DNA of 64,000 bases, from positions 62,001 through 126,000 of the forward strand of contig JAUVXJ010000009.1 of assembly GCA_030603665.1 (NCBI GenBank), in the 5' to 3' direction. The notes below the pieces were generated by a model, which was given only the letters and a program-made list of their open reading frames with translations, was not told the DNA's origin and made no database searches. This DNA comes from Chloroflexota bacterium (GTDB taxonomy: Bacteria > Chloroflexota > Anaerolineae > UBA7937 > B3-Chlor). Positions 10,131-18,934 of this stretch are shown here, one piece after another. The translations under genes were made by a program, and so were the position numbers. Each line of letters starts with the position of its first letter. The stretch's first letter is position 1.

Positions 10131-10819
10131 ATGTTTGGATGCACGTTCGGCCGCGCGCGGCGTCGGGGGTGAGATGAACGGGCTCTAGGGGTTGGCAGCC
10201 GGTACGTAGGCCCCTGTGAGCCAGAGTATTGGTCAACTGACCGAGAGCAAGACTGGCCAGGTGGCCGATGGCCAAATCCCCCGGATGGCCGATGCGTCTG
10301 CCGGATTCTCCTTGTATACTGGATCCAGAGGCGATAGCCAAGCAGGCACGCAAGGATCTCGCGTGCAGAGGGTACGGCACCAGGATCAGGGTGCTGTGAG
10401 AGCAGGTTGAGAAAGGGTTTCTGGCCTAAGTCAGTATCCGCATGCTTCCAGAGACCTCATCGTGCCATGCGTTGGAATTGTACTATCTGAATAAGCAAAA
10501 TGTTCAGGTTCGAACCTTCACAAGCAGCTCGACTTTTGGTATAATTGTACTAGCGAAAATAGTAGCATTGTGATTGGACACGACTCATCGTCGGACGCCG
10601 AGGAGATGTGGGGGCTACAACCGCCATGGGGAGAGATCCCTCCGATCGACGCATGGGCGGTCGGCCAGCAGCGGCTAGGAGGGATTTCGCTCTTGCCTCG
10701 AGGAGGGAGCGGAGCGATGACGCTGTGTGCTTCCGGCAAAGGCAGTGAATCCGTTGTGGCCGCGACCCACTACTAGTACTGGGCTCTGAGAACTACCAGG
10801 ACCAAGGAGGAACGTTATT
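10131..10819. other. Non-coding stretch between mreB and the Yip1-like gene
   Basis: About 690 bases with no recognisable gene; short open frames here resemble nothing known. It contains the promoter at 10517-10545 and, after it, a leader of roughly 265 bases rich in short inverted repeats (for example CGCTC near 10688 with GAGCG near 10706, and GGGA/TCCC around 10630). The leader could fold, but it matches no riboswitch class that I can recognise by eye. Confidence 0.5.
10517..10545 (+). promoter_or_regulatory. Promoter upstream of the Yip1-like gene, with overlapping palindrome
   Basis: TTCACA (10517-10522) and a perfect TATAAT (10540-10545) are 17 bases apart. A perfect 12-base palindrome, AGGTTCGAACCT (10506-10517), touches the -35 box and could be an operator. 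The start point would be near 10552, leaving a leader of about 265 bases before GTG 10820. Confidence 0.65.
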
Positions 10820-11569
10820 GTGAACGACAATCGCATGAGCATCTGGCGCGCCCTCTTCGGGTGGATCGACCAGCCCAAGAAGACCCTGCGCTACGTCATG
10901 GAGCAACCACGATGGTCCCTCTGGCTGGCTCCCGCGTTGGTGATCGTGGTCTCGCTGATCATCGTCACGGTGGTGTCGGCGCCGGCGATGTCGGAACTGA
11001 CCAAGGAACAGGCTGCGCAACAGATGGAGGCGCAGATGGGTTCGCTCTCCGGGGATGAGGGGGAGCAGGTGCAGAGGACCTTGGAGACCTTCACGTCGCC
11101 GTTGTTCCTGGCGGCGACGGGCATCGTGCTAGGAATCCTGGGCTTGGTCCTCACGTGGCTCTTCCGAGGCGCGGTCTTGTTCTTCATCAGTTATCTGTTC
11201 GGTACGGACAATAGATACGTGCAGATGGTCACCCTGGTCCTGTGGTGCTGGTTGCCGTTCGCTCTGCGTGACCTGGTGCAGGCGGTCTATGTTGTCATCA
11301 ACGGCCAGCTCCCGCTCAACAAGGGGCTATCCTTCCTGGTGGCGAGCAGCGATCAGGCACAGAACGCGGGCAATCTCCTCTACGGTCTCTTGTCTCAAGT
11401 GGACCCATTCCTGGTGTGGCATCTGATTCTGGTTGGCGTGAGCTTGGCGCTAAGCACGCGTTCCACAAGGCTCAAGACTGCTCTTGGCACAGTCGGGTAT
11501 TGGGCCGTGACGGCGGCGGTAGGTCTGGCTCCGTCGCTCCTGGGGATGCTCACTAGTGCTGCCTTCTAG
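10820..11569 (+). CDS. Yip1-domain integral membrane protein
   Basis: A 249-residue protein with about five hydrophobic helices (near residues 32-54, 93-115, 118-137, 140-165 and a C-terminal pair). The opening, WRALFGWIDQPKKTLRYVME, is the amphipathic lead-in typical of bacterial Yip1-family (PF04893) proteins, which usually begin with a PxxTF/L motif before the first helix. A soluble loop of about 45 residues rich in Glu and Gln lies between helices one and two. No enzymatic motif is visible and the bacterial family has no settled role. GTG 10820 has AAGGAGGA eight bases upstream; ATG 10835 is possible. It is separated from the exporter genes downstream by 286 bases containing their own promoter. 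Confidence 0.7.
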   Translation: MNDNRMSIWRALFGWIDQPKKTLRYVMEQPRWSLWLAPALVIVVSLIIVTVVSAPAMSELTKEQAAQQMEAQMGSLSGDEGEQVQRTLETFTSPLFLAATGIVLGILGLVLTWLFRGAVLFFISYLFGTDNRYVQMVTLVLWCWLPFALRDLVQAVYVVINGQLPLNKGLSFLVASSDQAQNAGNLLYGLLSQVDPFLVWHLILVGVSLALSTRSTRLKTALGTVGYWAVTAAVGLAPSLLGMLTSAAF

Positions 11570-11651
11570 GGCAGGGCACCGGAGGGGCATCAATCCCGCG
11601 CTGCATGAACAGTGGCCGCGCTCCTTAACGGCACTGTTCTGCAGCACGGAT

Positions 11652-11680
11652 TTGACACCATGGAATCTATCTGGCATAGT
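11652..11680 (+). promoter_or_regulatory. Promoter of the MacAB-like operon
   Basis: A perfect TTGACA (11652-11657) is followed after 17 bases by CATAGT (11675-11680, four of six). The tandem repeat at 11674-11695 overlaps the -10 box. The leader to ATG 11856 is about 170 bases. Confidence 0.55.
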
Positions 11681-11695
11681 GATAGCATAGTGATA
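11674..11695 (+). repeat. Tandem 11-base direct repeat at the -10 region
   Basis: GCATAGTGATA occurs twice with no gap (11674-11684 and 11685-11695). The period of 11 bases is close to one helical turn, so a regulator could bind both copies on the same DNA face. Its position over the -10 box and presumed start point suggests an operator; this is inference. Confidence 0.6.
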
Positions 11696-11855
11696 ACAGT
11701 GAGACAGTCCAGACCTTTGGGTGTGGACCACAACTTAGACGAAGGCGGTGCCATACGATCCCTGGCGATACAAGGTTTTGTGGGTGTCCGAATAAGGGGC
11801 GTCTGTGTACCGTTCTCTTTCAGATAGGAACGTGTAGGAGACGAGAGGGGAAAAG

Positions 11856-13232
11856 ATGCGAAGAGCGGTAATCATCGCTGCTATCCTCGTGGCTGCTGGA
11901 ATTGTCGGCTACTGGTTTCTCCAGCAAGGCGCGGTGCCGACCGGCGCGGCTCCGGAAGACCTGGATACTGCAACTGTCGAGCGGGGGGACATAGAGGCCA
12001 CGGTCGATGCCACAGGCAGCGTGGAGCCTGCGGCGCAGGTGACGCTGTCCTTCCGCACGGGCGGGACACTGGAGACTGTTGCAGTGTCCGAGGGGGACGA
12101 GGTCCGCGAAGGTGAGATCCTGGCAGATGTGAACGCGTCCGAACTCAGGGTGGCAGTGTTGCAGGCGCGGCTGGCGCTCACAAGCGCCGAGGCTAGCCAG
12201 GCGAAACTCGCGGGAGGTGCCGACGCGGATGATATCCAAGCAGCGCGCGCCAATCTGGCAAGTGCGGAGGCTGCACTGACCAGGATGCGCGAGGGACCTA
12301 CCGGGGACGAGATCACCATCGCCAAGGCGGACCTTAGAAGGGCCGAGATCGCCCTTCAGGAAGCTCAGGAGCGGTATGATCAGTATGCCTGGGTCGGTGG
12401 CATAGGCGCCCTGCCTCAGTCAGTGGCCCTACAGCAGGCCACGATCAACTATGAGCAGGCGCTTGCCGCGTACAACATCGCCATGCAAGGCCCCACCGCG
12501 AGCGAACTCCGGGCAGCGGAGGCAGCGGTGGCCCAGGCTCGCGGTCAGCTGAGCACTCTATTGAATGGTGCAGGCGAAGAGGACCTGACCATGGCCCAGG
12601 TGGCTGTAGACCAGGCCCAGGCTTCGCTGGAGCTGGCCCAACTGCAATTGGAGGGAGCGACCATCACGGCGCCCTTCGATGGAGTTGTCGCATTTGTCGG
12701 CGCCGAGGCCAAAGAACAGGTAGCTCCTGGTTCCCCAATGATTGTACTTATAGACCCTTCGGGCTTCCACGTTGAGGTGAGCGTCGACGAGATAGACGTG
12801 GGACAGGTGGAGCTCGGGCAGGAGGCGAAGATAACCCTCGACGCCTACCCCGACGATGAGCTTCAAGGTCACGTGGAGTACATCTCACCCGTAGCCACCG
12901 AGGATCTGGGAGCGGTAAGCTACCGGGTCAGGGTCTGCTTTGACCCCACCGAAGTGCCCCTGCGCTCGGGAATGACGGCCAACATCACCATCGTGACAGA
13001 TCGTCGGGAGGGCGTCCTTCTCATGCCCAGCAGGGCGATCTCCGTGGACCGCGATGCCGGCGTGTTCTACGTGGAGAGGCTGGTAGACGACGGCGAGATC
13101 GAGCGTGTAGAGATCGAGATCGGCATACAGGATGCAACTTACACGGAGGTCCTGAGGGGTCTGGAAGAAGGAGATCAACTGGTGATCGGTGGGGTGACAA
13201 TAAGGGACAGGCTACGTATGGGCATGTCGTAG
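11856..13232 (+). CDS. Periplasmic adaptor subunit of a MacAB-type exporter (HlyD family)
   Basis: A 458-residue membrane fusion protein. One N-terminal helix anchors it (AVIIAAILVAAGIVGYWFL, residues 4-22). A biotinyl-lipoyl-like half (VTLSFRTGGTLETVAVSEGD) follows, then a long Ala/Gln/Glu-rich helical hairpin (about residues 85-255), then the second half (ITAPFDGVVAFVGAEAKEQV) and the beta-barrel domain. These proteins bridge an inner-membrane ABC pump to an outer channel or envelope. The hairpin is longer than in classic MacA. The ABC ATPase and permease genes follow at once, confirming the system type. ATG 11856 follows a GAGAGGGGA ribosome site. The substrate is unknown; peptides, lipids or antibiotics are options for this family. 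Confidence 0.85.
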   Translation: MRRAVIIAAILVAAGIVGYWFLQQGAVPTGAAPEDLDTATVERGDIEATVDATGSVEPAAQVTLSFRTGGTLETVAVSEGDEVREGEILADVNASELRVAVLQARLALTSAEASQAKLAGGADADDIQAARANLASAEAALTRMREGPTGDEITIAKADLRRAEIALQEAQERYDQYAWVGGIGALPQSVALQQATINYEQALAAYNIAMQGPTASELRAAEAAVAQARGQLSTLLNGAGEEDLTMAQVAVDQAQASLELAQLQLEGATITAPFDGVVAFVGAEAKEQVAPGSPMIVLIDPSGFHVEVSVDEIDVGQVELGQEAKITLDAYPDDELQGHVEYISPVATEDLGAVSYRVRVCFDPTEVPLRSGMTANITIVTDRREGVLLMPSRAISVDRDAGVFYVERLVDDGEIERVEIEIGIQDATYTEVLRGLEEGDQLVIGGVTIRDRLRMGMS

Positions 13233-13273
13233 AGGCAGACAGGAAAGTCTGCACTCTGCGAGGTGAATAGATC

Positions 13274-13987
13274 ATGATCAAGATCGAAGAAGCAACCAAG
13301 GTCTACGTGATGGGTGAGGTGGAGGTGCACGCCCTGCGCGGTGTCTCGCTCCAGATCAGAGAGGGCGAGTGGGTGACTATCATGGGCCCGTCGGGATCCG
13401 GCAAATCCACCCTGATGAACATCATTGGCTGCCTGGATTTGCCCACGTCTGGTACCTACTACCTCGATGGCATTGATGTGAGTGAGCTGGACGACGACGA
13501 ACTGGCGGAGATCAGAAACCGTAAGATCGGGTTCGTATTCCAGAACTACAACCTCTTGTCGCGGACCTCGGCCTTGCGCAATGTTGAGTTGCCCCTCCTC
13601 TACGGGGGTGACGGCAACAAGAGGGACCGGGCCATGGCCGCACTGGAGGCGGTGGGCTTGGGCGACAGAGCCAAGCACAACCCCAATGAGCTCTCCGGAG
13701 GTGAACAGCAGCGGGTCGCCATCGCCAGGTCTCTAGTCAATAACCCTTCCATCATCCTGGCTGACGAGCCCACGGGCAATCTAGACTCCAAGTCGGGAGC
13801 CGAGATTGTAGAGATCTTCAAGCGTCTGAACGAGGAACAGGGCATCACCGTGGTCTTCGTGACCCATGATCGGAGTGTCGCTGCTGAAACACAGCGCATC
13901 CTCCGGTTGCACGACGGGAGAGTCGTGCGGGAAGAGGTGCTTCGGGAGCCAACCGGCGTCCAGGAGGCGAGAAGTGGACCTAGCTGA
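13274..13987 (+). CDS. ABC transporter ATP-binding protein (MacB/LolD type)
   Basis: A 237-residue ATPase with all motifs in order: Walker [11 protein letters not shown] near residue 39, Q-loop in [14 protein letters not shown], signature [13 protein letters not shown], Walker [14 protein letters not shown], and H-loop VTHD. The GNLDSKSG and NLL..TA segments place it in the LolD/MacB subfamily that powers mechanotransmission exporters rather than importers. It works with the permease encoded next, whose start lies inside this gene's end (14-base overlap), and the adaptor encoded before it. In canonical MacB, ATPase and permease are one chain; here they are split, as in most Gram-positive and Chloroflexota versions. 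Confidence 0.95.
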   Translation: MIKIEEATKVYVMGEVEVHALRGVSLQIREGEWVTIMGPSGSGKSTLMNIIGCLDLPTSGTYYLDGIDVSELDDDELAEIRNRKIGFVFQNYNLLSRTSALRNVELPLLYGGDGNKRDRAMAALEAVGLGDRAKHNPNELSGGEQQRVAIARSLVNNPSIILADEPTGNLDSKSGAEIVEIFKRLNEEQGITVVFVTHDRSVAAETQRILRLHDGRVVREEVLREPTGVQEARSGPS

Positions 13988-15212
13988 TAGCCTACGGGTG
14001 GCCATCGGAGCCATGAGTGCCAACAAGATGCGCTCCTCGCTGACCATGCTGGGGGTCATCATCGGCGTGGCAGCGGTCATCGCCCTCCTCTCCATTGGAC
14101 AGGGGGTGCAGAAGATGGTTACCGAGCAGATCCAGAGCGCCGGATCCAACCTGCTGATGATCTTGCCGGGACAGATCACCGAGGCTGGCGGCTTCGAGTT
14201 TAAGCCGACGCTGACCTACGGAGATGCCCAGGCCATGGCCGATCCGATGAACGTGCCTGATGCCGCCATTGTGGCTCCCACCATGGAAGGCAACACGGCC
14301 GTGAGCTATGATGGCGAGGACCTGTCGACCACCACCGCCGGTGTCTTGGCTGAACACGATTTGGTGCGCAACCTGGAGGTGGTCCTGGGTCGGTTCTTGA
14401 CCACCCAGGACATAGACAGAAGGGCGCGGGTAGCTGTCCTGGGCTCCAATGTTGCGGAGCAACTCTTTGGGGAAGATGGATACCCCCTGGACCAGACCAT
14501 CAGGATCAACCGCATCCCCTTCAAAGTCGTCGGTGTGCTGGCGGAAAAGGGCGCCGGTATGATGGGTAGTGAGGATGGATACATCTACGTTCCCATTACC
14601 ACTGCCCAGTCCCGCCTTTTCCCCCAGCGGCGCGATCTGAGCGGTAAATTCATGGTTACGATGATCTACGTGCAGGCGCTGTCCGATCAGGGCATGGATG
14701 CCGCGAGCCAGCAGGTCAACGACCTACTAAGATACAGGCATAAGATCTCCTTCCAGGACGAAGACGATTTTTCGGTGATCAGTCAGGCAGATCTGGTGGC
14801 CATCATGGCTGAAGTCACAGGTGTCCTGACTCTCTTCCTGGGTGCCATCGCAGCCATTTCCCTGCTGGTGGGAGGCATCGGTATCATGAATATCATGCTG
14901 GTCTCGGTCACCGAGCGCACACGCGAGATCGGCATTCGCAAGGCGGTGGGCGCCAAGCGACGGGACATCCTGCTGCAATTCCTGGTGGAGTCCATGGTGT
15001 TGAGTCTTCTCGGCGGTGGCGCAGGCATCGCCCTGGGGTTTCTCCTAGCTCTGGGCGTATCACAGCTCTCGGAGGATCTGGCAACCGTGGTGTCGATGCA
15101 GTCCATCGTCCTGGCCACAAGTTTCTCCCTGATAGTGGGGGTGGTCTTTGGGCTATATCCAGCGCTGCGAGCAGCGCGCCTCCACCCTATCGAGGCCTTG
15201 CGATATGAGTAG
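13974..15212 (+). CDS. ABC transporter permease (MacB/FtsX family)
   Basis: A 412-residue permease. Helix one is at about residues 21-43 ([19 protein letters not shown]), followed by a large extracytoplasmic MacB periplasmic core domain of about 220 residues. Three C-terminal helices of the FtsX domain follow, including [20 protein letters not shown] and [14 protein letters not shown], the hallmark MacB coupling segment. GTG 13974 has AGGAGG six bases upstream and gives the usual N-terminus; the longer frame open from 13866 only runs inside the ATPase gene and is not used. The stop overlaps the start of the TolB-like gene. It forms a tripartite exporter with its two neighbours. Confidence 0.92.
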   Translation: MDLADSLRVAIGAMSANKMRSSLTMLGVIIGVAAVIALLSIGQGVQKMVTEQIQSAGSNLLMILPGQITEAGGFEFKPTLTYGDAQAMADPMNVPDAAIVAPTMEGNTAVSYDGEDLSTTTAGVLAEHDLVRNLEVVLGRFLTTQDIDRRARVAVLGSNVAEQLFGEDGYPLDQTIRINRIPFKVVGVLAEKGAGMMGSEDGYIYVPITTAQSRLFPQRRDLSGKFMVTMIYVQALSDQGMDAASQQVNDLLRYRHKISFQDEDDFSVISQADLVAIMAEVTGVLTLFLGAIAAISLLVGGIGIMNIMLVSVTERTREIGIRKAVGAKRRDILLQFLVESMVLSLLGGGAGIALGFLLALGVSQLSEDLATVVSMQSIVLATSFSLIVGVVFGLYPALRAARLHPIEALRYE

Positions 15213-16377
15213 GATGCCGAGTACGAGTAGAACGGCGGTAATCTCGGTTCTATGCCTGGTGGTGGTGCTCTTGCTGACCGCCTGTGGTCAAGATGTCCCC
15301 CCTGAGCCGACCATCATCCCCTTGCCCCCCGAGGAACCGGAATCACCGGCACCGACGCGCACCGTAACCGCCACGCCTACCGTGACCCCACCGCCGCCAG
15401 CGGAGGCACCTGACCCTACGTCGACCCCCACACCCACGCCGACGCCCACGCCCTCTGTCGCGACCGCGCCTCAGGTACCCAGCATCACCACACGGCCGCC
15501 CTTGGAGGGTCGTTTTGTGTTCCAGGTGGCGAGTGGTGGTGATATCTACGTGGTGAACGCCGATGGAACAGGCTTGACTCGTCTGACCGAAGGAATGGAT
15601 CCTAGCTGGTCCCCTGACGGCAGCAAGCTGGCCCTTGCCCGCTGGACGACTCCGTGGGGTATCTACATCATCAACGCGGACGGCAGCAACGAGAGGTTAC
15701 TCTTCAGCTCCAATGTGGCTCGAGCACCCGTATGGTCGCCGGACGGCACCCAGATAGCGTTCTACTTCGAGACTGAAGGCATGACCGCTCCGTGGAAGGA
15801 GTGTTTTGAGGGATTGGGCTGTTTCACTCTCATCCCCGCCATGCTTCAGCAGGAATGGCACGTTGGTGTAGTGGACGTCGCGGACGGCTATCTTCACCAG
15901 CCATACTGCGATCGACGATCATTCTCGCCCACGTGGTCGGGGGATGGGGAATGGCTGGTGTACGACGGAGACCATGGTCTGAGCATGACCACCGTCGAGG
16001 GGCCCAACAACCGGCCCTTCAACGATAACGTACACGACCAGTTCCCGATCATGTCTCCCGATGGGAGCCGGATAGCCTTCGTGCACTGGCAACACGACCA
16101 CTGGGAGATCTACGTGATGAACGCGGATGGGGGCGGACGTTTGCCGTTGACGGGCAGCTCGGCACTGCTGGAGAGGCGACCGAACAACGTGTCGCCGTCC
16201 TGGAGCCCCGATGGCAAACAGATTGCGTTCCTCTCCGATCGCGGCGGTGATTGGGAGTTCTACGTGATGAACGCCGATGGCAGCGATCAGAGGCAGATCC
16301 TGGCCAGTGTCACCGATCGCCTGAAGATCACGTATCAGGGGGCCAACGAAAGAGTCATTTCCTGGACTTCCCCGTGA
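15205..16377 (+). CDS. TolB-like beta-propeller lipoprotein
   Basis: A 390-residue exported protein. The signal peptide ends in a lipobox, LLLTACG, so the mature chain begins with a lipid-modified Cys (about residue 28). A Pro/Thr-rich linker with TPTPTPT repeats follows (residues 60-90). The rest consists of WD40/PD40-type blades with the recurring NADG..L..LT and SWSPDGSKLA motifs (WSPDGTQIAF, MSPDGSRIAF, WSPDGKQIAF), as in the TolB propeller. ATG 15205 overlaps the permease stop, so it is translated with the exporter. It may act as a surface-tethered partner or cargo-handling protein of the pump; that is inference. Such propellers usually bind proteins or sugars and need not be enzymes. 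Confidence 0.85.
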   Translation: MSRMPSTSRTAVISVLCLVVVLLLTACGQDVPPEPTIIPLPPEEPESPAPTRTVTATPTVTPPPPAEAPDPTSTPTPTPTPTPSVATAPQVPSITTRPPLEGRFVFQVASGGDIYVVNADGTGLTRLTEGMDPSWSPDGSKLALARWTTPWGIYIINADGSNERLLFSSNVARAPVWSPDGTQIAFYFETEGMTAPWKECFEGLGCFTLIPAMLQQEWHVGVVDVADGYLHQPYCDRRSFSPTWSGDGEWLVYDGDHGLSMTTVEGPNNRPFNDNVHDQFPIMSPDGSRIAFVHWQHDHWEIYVMNADGGGRLPLTGSSALLERRPNNVSPSWSPDGKQIAFLSDRGGDWEFYVMNADGSDQRQILASVTDRLKITYQGANERVISWTSP

Positions 16378-16717
16378 CCCCCCGAGGTAGCACCCCTCTT
16401 CCCGAAACGATCGGCGATAAGCTCCGGCGGCTTCCACTGCGACGCGCAAGACGTGTTTGCCGATAGATCCTCTCAACCACCTGTTGGTTGCTGACCCCGG
16501 CCCCGTCGGGGGCCATCCCACCCGTGACTATTCTACTGCAAGTGCCCCCGCGCACTTCCAGTCCTCAACTGAGCCACGCCCCGGAGGCACACGTTTCCCT
16601 GAGCGATGCATGGGTTCGTTTCGGTGTTGTCCGCCCTTGCGGGCTCGTCCTATGGATTCTAGCGAGGGTCAATAGCATGTGCTAGAATGATCACTGATCG
16701 AAGATGAGGAGGTCCGC
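16378..16717. other. Intergenic stretch with GC-rich hairpin
   Basis: About 340 bases without a recognisable gene. A hairpin GGCCCC (16499-16504) / GGGGCC (16509-16514) with a four-base loop, and a five-pair hairpin just before it (CAACC/GGTTG near 16475-16490), could end the exporter transcript, although no T-run follows. A TAGAAT at 16683-16688 may be the -10 box for the transporter gene, but no convincing -35 box was found. Confidence 0.4.
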
Positions 16718-18445
16718 TTGTCCGAACATGGGCGTTGCGAACGCCGACGTCAGAAGGGCTCTCGCCTGCTGTTCGCCGGACTGCTGCTAGTCGTCGCGGC
16801 ATCAAGTGTGGTTCACCAGCTGCTGCCGGCTTCTGCCGCTGATTCCAGAAGGCCTGAGCTGGTAGGCTGGGTCACCGATGCCCTTGGCGAGCCGGTCCAG
16901 AACGCGGAAGTAAGCATGTACGCGGATGGAATGAAGGAGCCCATAGCGGTCGCGGAGAGCCAGGGAGATGGCGAGTTTGCCCTTGAAGTTCCCGAGGTTC
17001 CCTTCGAGACCCTGTCAGTCGATGTGTCCCGCCCGCACTTCCACTCGTACACCTGGTCCCCTACCCCTGACGAACTGGAGTTGTTGAGCCAGGGTGTTAC
17101 CATTCGCTTGCCTGACATCACCATGGAGAGGCGAATCACGCTGGGCTTTTGGGTGGCTACCCTCACCTTCGTGGGCATGTTGGCCCTCATCGCTTTGGAG
17201 AAGTTGCACAACACGATGGCTGCCTTGCTGGGTGCTGCCATCGTCCTGGGCGTCAGCTCTGTGGGAAGCCCTTTCAACCCAAATCTCTTCATCCTTGACT
17301 TCGAGCAGGCATTGCAGTACGTGGACTTCGATGTCATCTTCCTGGTGATGGGGATGATGATCGTCATCGGTATCCTGGAGGCCACGGGCATCTTCCAGTG
17401 GGCCGCCTATCAGGCGTACCGCCTGTCCCGGGGGCGCGCCTGGCTGCTGGTGATCATCCTGATGATACTGACCTCCGTGGCTTCGGCCCTGCTGGACAAC
17501 GTGACGACCATGCTGCTCATGACCCCCATCACCCTGGAGATAGCTTTGGCCCTGGGGATCAATCCGCTGGCGCTCATCATACCGGAGGTTTTGGCCTCCA
17601 ATATCGGAGGCATCAGCACTCTCATCGGCACGCCTACCAACATCCTCATAGGTTCCTACGCTGACATAGGCTTCGCAGACTTCCTCATCAATCTCACCCC
17701 TGGCGTGGTGCTGGCCCAGATAGCGCTGACCATATACGTGCTGGTCGTGTTTCGCCGCCAATACCGGGAGGTGAGTGGAGGGCTGTCGCCTGCAATGCTG
17801 GAGCGACTGAAGGAGAACGGCCGCATCACTCAGCCAGCGACGCTGGTCAAGGCGGGCACGGTTTTTGTGCTCATGATACTGCTGTTCATTTTTGGGGAGC
17901 AGATCCACCTTGTCCCTGCCGTGACCGCGATCCTGGGTGCCGTAGTCATGCTTCTGGTGGTGGACGTTGACACACAAGAGATGTTGACGGTGGTGGACTG
18001 GACGACACTGATGTTCTTCATGGCGCTTTTTATGGTCATCGGGGCGCTTCAGGAGGTGGGCCTCATCAGCTTGATCGCGGGTGGGATAAAGCAGTTGGTG
18101 GGAGAAAACCTCACCTTCGCTTTGCTGGTCATCATCTGGTCAGGGGCTCTTTTCTCTGGAGTGATCGACAATATCCCCTTCACAGCGGCCATGCTGCCCG
18201 TTGTGGGATACCTTACCCGGACCATACCCGGGGCATCAAGCAAGGCGCTCTTCTATGGGCTGTCCGTTGGCTCAGCCATGGGTGGAAACAGCACTCTGAT
18301 TGGCTCTTCGCCGAACATGGTAACGGCTGGCATCAGTGAGCGCGCTGGCTATCCAATCAGCTACATCACTTTCCTGAAGGTGGGCTTGCCAGCGACCATC
18401 ATCACCGTAGCCATAGGCACGATCTGGCTACTGATCCGGTTCTAG
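16718..18445 (+). CDS. ArsB/NhaD/CitT-superfamily ion transporter with N-terminal carboxypeptidase-regulatory-like domain
   Basis: A 575-residue protein in two parts. After an N-terminal signal or anchor helix (LLFAGLLLVVAASSVVHQLL) comes a beta-sandwich of about 80 residues (VGWVTDALGEPVQNAEVSMY), resembling the carboxypeptidase regulatory-like domain and predicted to face outside. From about residue 140 it is an ion transporter with some 11 helices and the two re-entrant signatures of the IT superfamily (ASALLDNVTTMLLMTPITLE, LIGTPTNILIGSYAD, then SGVIDNIPFTAAMLPVV and GGNSTLIGSSPNMV). Substrates in the family include Na+/H+, arsenite and dicarboxylates; the motifs alone do not decide. TTG 16718 has GAGGAGG about eight bases upstream. 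The universal stress protein gene follows directly. Confidence 0.8.
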   Translation: MSEHGRCERRRQKGSRLLFAGLLLVVAASSVVHQLLPASAADSRRPELVGWVTDALGEPVQNAEVSMYADGMKEPIAVAESQGDGEFALEVPEVPFETLSVDVSRPHFHSYTWSPTPDELELLSQGVTIRLPDITMERRITLGFWVATLTFVGMLALIALEKLHNTMAALLGAAIVLGVSSVGSPFNPNLFILDFEQALQYVDFDVIFLVMGMMIVIGILEATGIFQWAAYQAYRLSRGRAWLLVIILMILTSVASALLDNVTTMLLMTPITLEIALALGINPLALIIPEVLASNIGGISTLIGTPTNILIGSYADIGFADFLINLTPGVVLAQIALTIYVLVVFRRQYREVSGGLSPAMLERLKENGRITQPATLVKAGTVFVLMILLFIFGEQIHLVPAVTAILGAVVMLLVVDVDTQEMLTVVDWTTLMFFMALFMVIGALQEVGLISLIAGGIKQLVGENLTFALLVIIWSGALFSGVIDNIPFTAAMLPVVGYLTRTIPGASSKALFYGLSVGSAMGGNSTLIGSSPNMVTAGISERAGYPISYITFLKVGLPATIITVAIGTIWLLIRF

Positions 18446-18460
18446 GTGACGGAGGGCAAC

Positions 18461-18895
18461 ATGGGCAAGATCCTGTGCCCCACCCGGGGTGGAGAAGGCA
18501 GTTATCGCACGCAGGATGCGGCTATCGCCATGGCCAGGGAGAGAGGTGATGAGCTGGTATTCCTGTACGTGGTGGACCTTGATTTCCTCAACAGGACGGA
18601 GCGAGCGGTGCGGCCCGACGTCGTGGCCGAGGAGATGAGGCATCTGGGCGAGTTCCTGCTGAGCATGGCTCAGGAGCGGGCGCGCAACCAGGGGTGGGAC
18701 GCAGAGTACGTTGTTCGCGAGGGAGACGTGCGGACGGAGATAGAGGCGGCCGCTCTGGAGGAAGAGGCGACCATGGTGGTCCTGGGCCAATCCACTGAAG
18801 ACGATCCCACCTGCACTTTCGATCCCGGGATGCTGTTCAAGTTCGCCGAGGAGATCGAGGCCGGGACGGGCATAGAAACCCGCGTTGTATGCTAG
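18461..18895 (+). CDS. Universal stress protein (UspA family)
   Basis: A 144-residue cytoplasmic protein of the UspA fold: opening strand KILCPTRGGEGSYRTQDAAI, then DELVFLYVVDLDFL, and a C-terminal half ending EAAALEEEATMVVLGQSTED. The classic ATP-binding GX2GX9GS/T motif is not intact (VVLGQSTEDDPTCTFDPG), so nucleotide binding is uncertain. GGAGGG stands five bases before ATG 18461, 15 bases after the transporter stop; an upstream in-frame GTG at 18446 is less well placed. Cotranscription with an ion transporter is a common Usp context and suggests a regulatory subunit. Its last 17 residues resemble a short remnant at 21241-21291. Confidence 0.82.
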   Translation: MGKILCPTRGGEGSYRTQDAAIAMARERGDELVFLYVVDLDFLNRTERAVRPDVVAEEMRHLGEFLLSMAQERARNQGWDAEYVVREGDVRTEIEAAALEEEATMVVLGQSTEDDPTCTFDPGMLFKFAEEIEAGTGIETRVVC

Positions 18896-18896
18896 C

Positions 18897-18927
18897 GGCG
18901 AGATTGGGGTCGGCCAGGTTTCTCGCC
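18897..18927. terminator. Bidirectional hairpin between convergent genes
   Basis: A perfect 7-base-pair repeat, GGCGAGA (18897-18903) and TCTCGCC (18921-18927), fills the 39-base gap between the usp gene and the convergent transporter. It could end both transcripts. The loop is 17 bases and T-runs are short. Confidence 0.5.
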
Positions 18928-18934
18928 TATCGCC

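Noticed and set aside
10129..10380. Possible minus-strand gene after mreB
   Set aside because: The translation is not like any protein I know, there is no ribosome site, and it covers the hairpin after mreB.
10501..10522. tRNA-like T-loop sequence GGTTCGAACC
   Set aside because: The flanks do not form a five-pair T stem and no acceptor, D or anticodon arm is present. It is better read as a palindrome overlapping a promoter.
13866..13973. Longer N-terminus for the MacB-like permease
   Set aside because: The added 36 codons lie in the ATPase gene and have no family resemblance; GTG 13974 has a perfect ribosome site.
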